A DNA stretch of 8,815 nucleotides, from positions 1 through 8,815 of the forward strand of contig CANBWW010000037.1 of assembly GCA_947373235.1 (NCBI GenBank), in the 5' to 3' direction. Each line of letters opens with the position of its first letter. Position 1 is the first letter of the stretch. The notes below the pieces were generated by a model that did no database searches, was not told the DNA's origin, and saw only the letters and a list, made by a program, of their open reading frames with translations. Made by a program: the position numbers and the translations under genes. Source of the DNA: Candidatus Altimarinota bacterium. Lineage in GTDB: Bacteria; Patescibacteriota; Gracilibacteria; BD1-5; UBA2023. This document shows positions 6,014 to 8,815 of the stretch, piece by piece.

Positions 6014-6886
6014 ATGTCAGGTCTATTTACACTTTTGATCATTCTGGGTTTTGCGATTCTTTTTTCAGTTCGAAAAATCAATCAAGGAGAAATCTGACTC
6101 AAAGAAACACTCGGAAGATATACGAGCACGACTGGTCCGGGTTTGAGTTTCGTTTTCCCATGAGTACAATCGATCCGAAAAGTGGATATTCGTGAACAAG
6201 TTATCAATGTTCCAGAACAACAGATTATTACTAAGGATAATGTTGCGGTGACGGTTGATGGAGTTGTGTATGCTCAGATCACTGATCCATACAAGGCAAA
6301 CTATGATATCAATAATGTTTTTGTAGCGGTTGTATCTCTCGCTCAAACCAATCTTCGAAGTGTACTCGGAACTATGGAACTGAATGATACACTCTCGAAT
6401 CGTGAATCGATCAATGCAAAACTTCTCGAATCTCTCGATCGAGAAACAGCAAAATGGGGAATAAAAGTGATGCGTGTGGAGATCAAAAAACTTGAACCAC
6501 CAGCAAGTGTACAAGAGATGATGAATATGATCAAAAATGCACAGAGTGAAAAATCTGCAAAGATCACTCAGGCAGAAGGGTACAAGGTTTCACAGATCAC
6601 TCAAGCCGAAGCTGATAAACAGGCAAAAATCCTCCAAGCCGAAGGACAAAAAGAATCTCAAATTCTCCAAGCTCAATGAGAGGCAAGTGCCAAAGTCGCC
6701 ATAGCTGAAGCAAACGCTAAAGCTCTTGAACTCGATGCGGTGGCTGCACAAGAATTTTTTAAGGGAAATGCTGTGGTGAAGGCACAGCTTCAGACTATCC
6801 AAGCATCCCTTGGAAATAATACAAAATATATACTCGATAGCGATATCCTTGCGGGAGTTTCGAAGATTTTTGGTGGTATCAAATAA
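6014..6886 (+). CDS. SPFH/Band 7 (stomatin-like) membrane protein, three UGA-Gly
   Basis: SPFH proteins form membrane-anchored oligomeric scaffolds that organise lipids and proteases. The 290-residue product has one N-terminal membrane segment (residues 3-18, LFTLLIILGFAILFSV), then a Band 7 domain (INQGEIGLKETLGRY, GPGLSFVFPG, IRKVDIREQVINVP, ITKDNVAVTVDGVVY, TLSNRESIN, WGIKVMRVEIKKLEPP; about 22-165). A long Ala/Glu/Gln helical region with an 11-residue repeat (183-237) follows, then a C-terminal hydrophobic-glycine end. TGA encodes glycines 28, 50 and 222 (6095, 6161, 6677). The ATG at 6014 gives the full membrane segment; GTG at 6182 is where a standard-code reading would wrongly start. 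The closest type is the stomatin/paraslipin class, and the adjacent nfeD is its classic partner. Confidence 0.94.
6560..6724 (+). repeat. Five tandem 11-residue (33-nt) repeats in the SPFH helix
   Basis: Residues 183-237 align as KITQAEGYKVS, QITQAEADKQA, KILQAEGQKES, QILQAQGEASA and KVAIAEANAKA. The core I-x-Q-A-E/Q recurs every 11 residues in the first four; the fifth is degenerate. The DNA repeat is imperfect, so it is conserved at protein level rather than a fresh duplication. Hendecad periodicity is typical of near-straight or right-handed coiled coils. Confidence 0.7.
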
Positions 6887-6890
6887 TTCC

Positions 6891-6896
6891 TATACT
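6891..6896 (+). promoter_or_regulatory. -10-like box directly before nfeD
   Basis: TATACT ends 7 nt before the nfeD ATG (6904), the spacing expected of a leaderless start. It sits in the 17-nt gap after the SPFH stop. No clear -35 is present, so it may be incidental, or an internal promoter uncoupling nfeD-hrcA from the SPFH gene. Confidence 0.3.
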
Positions 6897-6903
6897 TTTT
6901 CTT

Positions 6904-7320
6904 ATGTCTTCTTTTCTTCTTTTATGGATCGGTGCGGGTCTTTTCTTCTTGATTATTGAGATTTTTACAACTGCTTTTTATGGACTTGCTTTAGCTATTT
7001 CTGCATTTTGAGTGGCACTCTATGTATGGATGACATGAGAAATAAATCCGACTTTCATACAAGGATGTATTTTTGTTCTCCTTTCAGCTTTTGGTGCATA
7101 TGGGTTTCCAAAGTTTTTTTCAAAAAATGCAATCGAATCTCCTCAGGGTCTCGATGTTTATATCTGAAAAACTCGAAAGGTAAAAAAAGTAGGTGAAGAT
7201 CTCAAAATCTCTCTTGATGGAGTGGATTATCTCATAGAATCTGATGGACTGAAAGCGGGTGATAGTGTAAAAATCACGAGTCGAAATGGATCGCTTTTTA
7301 CTGGAAAAATCCTTCCATAA
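6904..7320 (+). CDS. nfeD: NfeD-like membrane protein, short form (three UGA-Gly)
   Basis: NfeD proteins are partners of SPFH scaffolds in membrane homeostasis. This 138-residue form lacks the ClpP-like protease domain of long NfeD (short, NfeD1b-like class). Residues 4-24 (FLLLWIGAGLFFLIIEI) form the first span, with the family's W-x-x-x-G and IIEIFT pattern. About 25-43 and 51-71 form further spans. Residues 80-138 are the soluble OB-fold with GLDVYIGKTRKVKKVGEDLK, then LDGVDYLIESDGLKAGDSVKI. TGA encodes glycines 36, 45 and 88 (7009, 7036, 7165); Gly88 lies in the conserved G-x-T position of the OB-fold. A standard-code reading would break the gene into pieces. It lies 17 nt after the SPFH gene and 1 nt before hrcA. 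Confidence 0.94.
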
Positions 7321-7321
7321 T

Positions 7322-8020
7322 ATGCCAAAAATAAAAGAACGAAAAATACAGATACTGAAGCTGATCGTCGAGGAATATCTCAAAACTGGAGAAATCATGG
7401 GATCGAAAAATCTGCTGAAGAAATACGATCTTCAGGTTTCTTCCGCAACGATCCGTAACGATATGCTGTCTCTTGAAAAGATGGGACTTATTTTTCAACC
7501 ATATAATTCTGCTGGTCGACTCCCGACCAATCGAGGACTCAGAGTATTTGTAGATTATCTGATGGAAGCGATGCCTGCTGTTTTTATCGAAGCTGAGCAA
7601 GAGTTTGAGAAAAAACTGGATCAAAATCGTATCGATGATATTCTCTATGGTCTGGTTGCAAGACTTACAAAAATTACCGATGAGATCACTTTTGCTTGTA
7701 TTCCCACATTGGGAACCTCCTATTATCTCGGACTTTCGAGCTATATAGAGCGGCATCATGGGGTACTCGGAGAAGAGATGTATCAAGTGATAAAATGTCT
7801 CGAAAACAAGCATCAGTTTATCGATTTTCTTCAGTCACTCGATATTTCTCCGAGAGTTTCGGCTTTTATCGGTGAGGAAAATATAATCCCCGAACTCGAA
7901 ACATCGACGATGATCGTGAAAAAGATCGAACTTTCCGGATTTGTAGGATATCTCGGTATTCTCGGTTCTACGAAGATGGATTATGCTTTCAATATATCTG
8001 CACTTAGGCAGGTTCTCTAA
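7322..8020 (+). CDS. hrcA: Heat-inducible transcription repressor HrcA, short form
   Basis: HrcA represses chaperone operons (groESL, dnaK) by binding CIRCE and is kept active by GroEL. The 232-residue product has the winged-helix DNA-binding domain (ERKIQILKLIVEEYLKTG, MGSKNLLKKY, SSATIRNDMLSLEKMGL at 40-56, SAGRLPTNRGLRVFVDYL at 63-80), followed by a GAF-like regulatory domain ending with LGILGSTKMDYAFNISALRQVL. Typical HrcA is about 340 residues, so roughly 100 are missing, mostly the inserted dimerisation part. The C-terminal motif G-S-T-K-M-D-Y is intact, so this looks like a compact version rather than a truncation. There are no in-frame TGAs. I chose ATG 7322 (1 nt after nfeD) over in-frame ATG 7286, which overlaps nfeD. 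No CIRCE element is present in this window. Confidence 0.95.
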   Translation: MPKIKERKIQILKLIVEEYLKTGEIMGSKNLLKKYDLQVSSATIRNDMLSLEKMGLIFQPYNSAGRLPTNRGLRVFVDYLMEAMPAVFIEAEQEFEKKLDQNRIDDILYGLVARLTKITDEITFACIPTLGTSYYLGLSSYIERHHGVLGEEMYQVIKCLENKHQFIDFLQSLDISPRVSAFIGEENIIPELETSTMIVKKIELSGFVGYLGILGSTKMDYAFNISALRQVL

Positions 8021-8026
8021 ATAGAT

Positions 8027-8054
8027 TTGCTTTTCCCCTCCATTTTCATATACT
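8027..8054 (+). promoter_or_regulatory. Candidate promoter for rpsO
   Basis: TTGCTT (8027-8032) and TATACT (8049-8054) are 16 nt apart, in the 101-nt hrcA-rpsO gap. The start would be near 8061, giving a leader of about 60 nt. The leader is pyrimidine-rich with no clear hairpin and no Shine-Dalgarno. No terminator follows hrcA, so rpsO may also receive readthrough. Confidence 0.42.
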
Positions 8055-8121
8055 CGCCTCGTCTTTCTGGTGTATTTTCCGGTTTGATGATTTTTATCTA
8101 AAATACTTTTCTCCACATACT

Positions 8122-8385
8122 ATGGAACACTCTGCAAAAAAAGCTCTCATGGAGCAATTCGCGACTCATAAAGGGGACACTGGTTCTCCAGAAGTTCAAG
8201 TCGCCATCCTGACAACTCGTATCAATACACTTCAAGATCACCTTGCGATCCACAAGCAAGATAACCACTCACGTCGTGGTATCGTCATGATGGTAGCAAA
8301 GCGTCGTAAACTTCTTGATTATCTCAAGAGAAAAGACGAAGCTCGTTACACTGTTGTTATCGAAAAACTTGGTCTTCGAAAATAA
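8122..8385 (+). CDS. rpsO: 30S ribosomal protein S15
   Basis: S15 is a primary binder of 16S rRNA and a nucleator of the 30S platform. The 87-residue product matches the family in full: KGDTGSPEVQVAILTTRINTL (residues about 17-37), then HLAIHKQDNHSRRGIVMMVAKRRKLLDYLKRKD, then YTVVIEKLGLRK at the end. Length equals the usual 85-90 residues. There are no in-frame TGAs and the stop is TAA. It is followed by its own terminator. The usual neighbour pnp is not present on the right. Confidence 0.97.
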   Translation: MEHSAKKALMEQFATHKGDTGSPEVQVAILTTRINTLQDHLAIHKQDNHSRRGIVMMVAKRRKLLDYLKRKDEARYTVVIEKLGLRK

Positions 8386-8398
8386 TTGTTTTCAAAAT

Positions 8399-8438
8399 AA
8401 AAATCCCTATACTCTAAAAAGTTTAGGGATTTTTTTTA
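8399..8438 (+). terminator. Rho-independent terminator of rpsO
   Basis: The arm AAAAATCCCTA (8399-8409) pairs with TAGGGATTTTT (8424-8434). Inside, one mismatch is followed by three more pairs (ACT with AGT) around a CTAAAA loop. A T run extends to 8437. Confidence 0.85.
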
Positions 8439-8667
8439 TACACTCATTTCATAGATATGTTTCCACTTCCTATTATTTTTCAGCCAAGAAAATATACTTC
8501 CCACCTTTTGATCATCATCTGTATTATTGTATCTGTACTTGGGTTTATAAAACCTGATTTGATCCAGATGTTCTGATTGTATCGATCTCCCGATAATAAT
8601 CTTGTGCATCTTTTTCTCCAGATTCTTCTGTTTCAGTTTCTCCATGGAAGTCTCCTGCATCTTTTTA
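8436..8667 (-). pseudogene. Possible decayed gene fragment between rpsO and the next gene
   Basis: The 8439-8714 gap has no intact gene. On the minus strand one frame (8664 down to 8545) reads KDAGDFHGETETEESGE then KDAQDYYREIDTIRTSG, with GAA-rich codon use like the real genes here. It is preceded by TAA at 8665-8667 and ends at TAA 8545-8547. A second frame continues from about 8556 to TAA at 8436-8438 and reads YKPKYRYNNTDDDQKV, then GSIFSWLKNNRKWK. One frameshift near 8545-8560 would join them into about 75 residues. An intact 74-residue ORF (ATG 8660) exists in the second frame, but its first half uses atypical codons. I recognise no family. It could be chance or a relic. Confidence 0.27.
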
Positions 8668-8714
8668 TGAATTCATATTTTCTCTATTCCGCATGACCAG
8701 AGATAGAAGTCCGT

Positions 8715-8815
8715 ATGAAAAAAAATAGATATATTCCTTTTTTCATCACGAGTACACTTTTCGTCGCTTTTTCTCTTTTTCTCTTTGCTCCGTCGAGCCT
8801 CACGATCGGTATTTC
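8715..8815 (+). CDS. Start of a secreted or membrane protein (partial, right edge)
   Basis: ATG at 8715 opens a frame with no stop to the window end (33 complete codons). The N-terminus has a basic MKKNR followed by a hydrophobic run (YIPFFITSTLFVAF, then SLFLFAP) and then SSLTIGI. This is a signal peptide or a first membrane anchor. Codon choice (CTT, TCT, GTC, ATC, CTC) fits the neighbouring genes. The family cannot be told from this fragment. No clear promoter or Shine-Dalgarno is seen just upstream. Confidence 0.55.
   Translation, partial: MKKNRYIPFFITSTLFVAFSLFLFAPSSLTIGI

Noticed and set aside
6182..6679. A separate 165-residue SPFH gene starting at GTG 6182
   Set aside because: It is the middle of the SPFH gene between two TGA-Gly codons; the N-terminal membrane segment lies upstream at 6014.
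7286..7321. Earlier hrcA start at ATG 7286
   Set aside because: It would overlap nfeD by 35 nt and add residues without homology; HrcA similarity begins right after 7322.
8315..8557. Plus-strand 80-codon frame overlapping the end of rpsO
   Set aside because: It runs through the rpsO terminator, has aromatic-rich random composition and no homology, and ends at TAA soon after its TGA when read with table 25.
1..8815. CRISPR arrays, transposases, tRNA or rRNA genes, defence operons, CIRCE elements
   Set aside because: I looked on both strands and saw no spaced direct repeats, transposase-like ORFs, cloverleaf-type sequence, toxin/antitoxin pair or CIRCE inverted repeat.

Overview
The window comes from a bacterium that reads UGA as glycine (translation table 25), so Absconditabacteria (SR1) or Gracilibacteria within the Candidate Phyla Radiation is the best placement. 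Twenty in-frame TGA codons interrupt five otherwise canonical genes (rpsF 1, leuS 7, yvcK 6, an SPFH/stomatin gene 3, nfeD 3). Many of them fall where the family has a conserved glycine. Genes end in TAA (ten of the eleven complete genes) or TAG (ssb). The DNA is AT-rich, proteins are compact, and almost no start codon has a usable Shine-Dalgarno sequence. An annotation made with table 11 would break leuS into several pieces and lose the N-terminal parts of yvcK and the SPFH gene.

Layout. 1-148: leader of the rpsF operon, with a small hairpin just upstream of rpsF and a weak divergent ORF running off the left edge. 149-1205: the conserved rpsF-ssb-rpsR operon (S6, single-strand DNA-binding protein, S18), closed by a strong terminator. 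1328-1826: a self-contained unit with a consensus sigma70-type promoter, a small two-TM VirB2/T4SS-type pilin-like protein, and its own terminator. 1880-4884: leucyl-tRNA synthetase and a NUDIX hydrolase 8 nt behind it, ending in a hairpin terminator shared with the convergent yvcK. 4914-5909, minus strand: YvcK/CofD-family gluconeogenesis factor. 6014-8020, plus strand: SPFH/stomatin-like protein, short NfeD partner and heat-shock repressor HrcA, closely packed (17 nt and 1 nt gaps). 8122-8385: rpsO (S15) with a terminator. 8439-8714: no intact gene, but a possible decayed minus-strand remnant. 8715 to the end: start of a secreted or membrane protein with a signal peptide.

Most content is core housekeeping (translation, ssDNA binding, cell-wall/carbon control, membrane-stress and heat-shock control). 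The points of real interest are the recoded UGA, the apparent absence of Shine-Dalgarno sites together with -10-like boxes 7-8 nt upstream of several ATGs (possible leaderless mRNAs), the isolated strongly promoted pilin gene, an unusual insertion in LeuRS, an 11-residue repeat in the SPFH protein, and the SPFH-NfeD-HrcA gene cluster. I did not find a convincing novel defence or mobile system here, and no tRNA, rRNA, CRISPR array or transposase.
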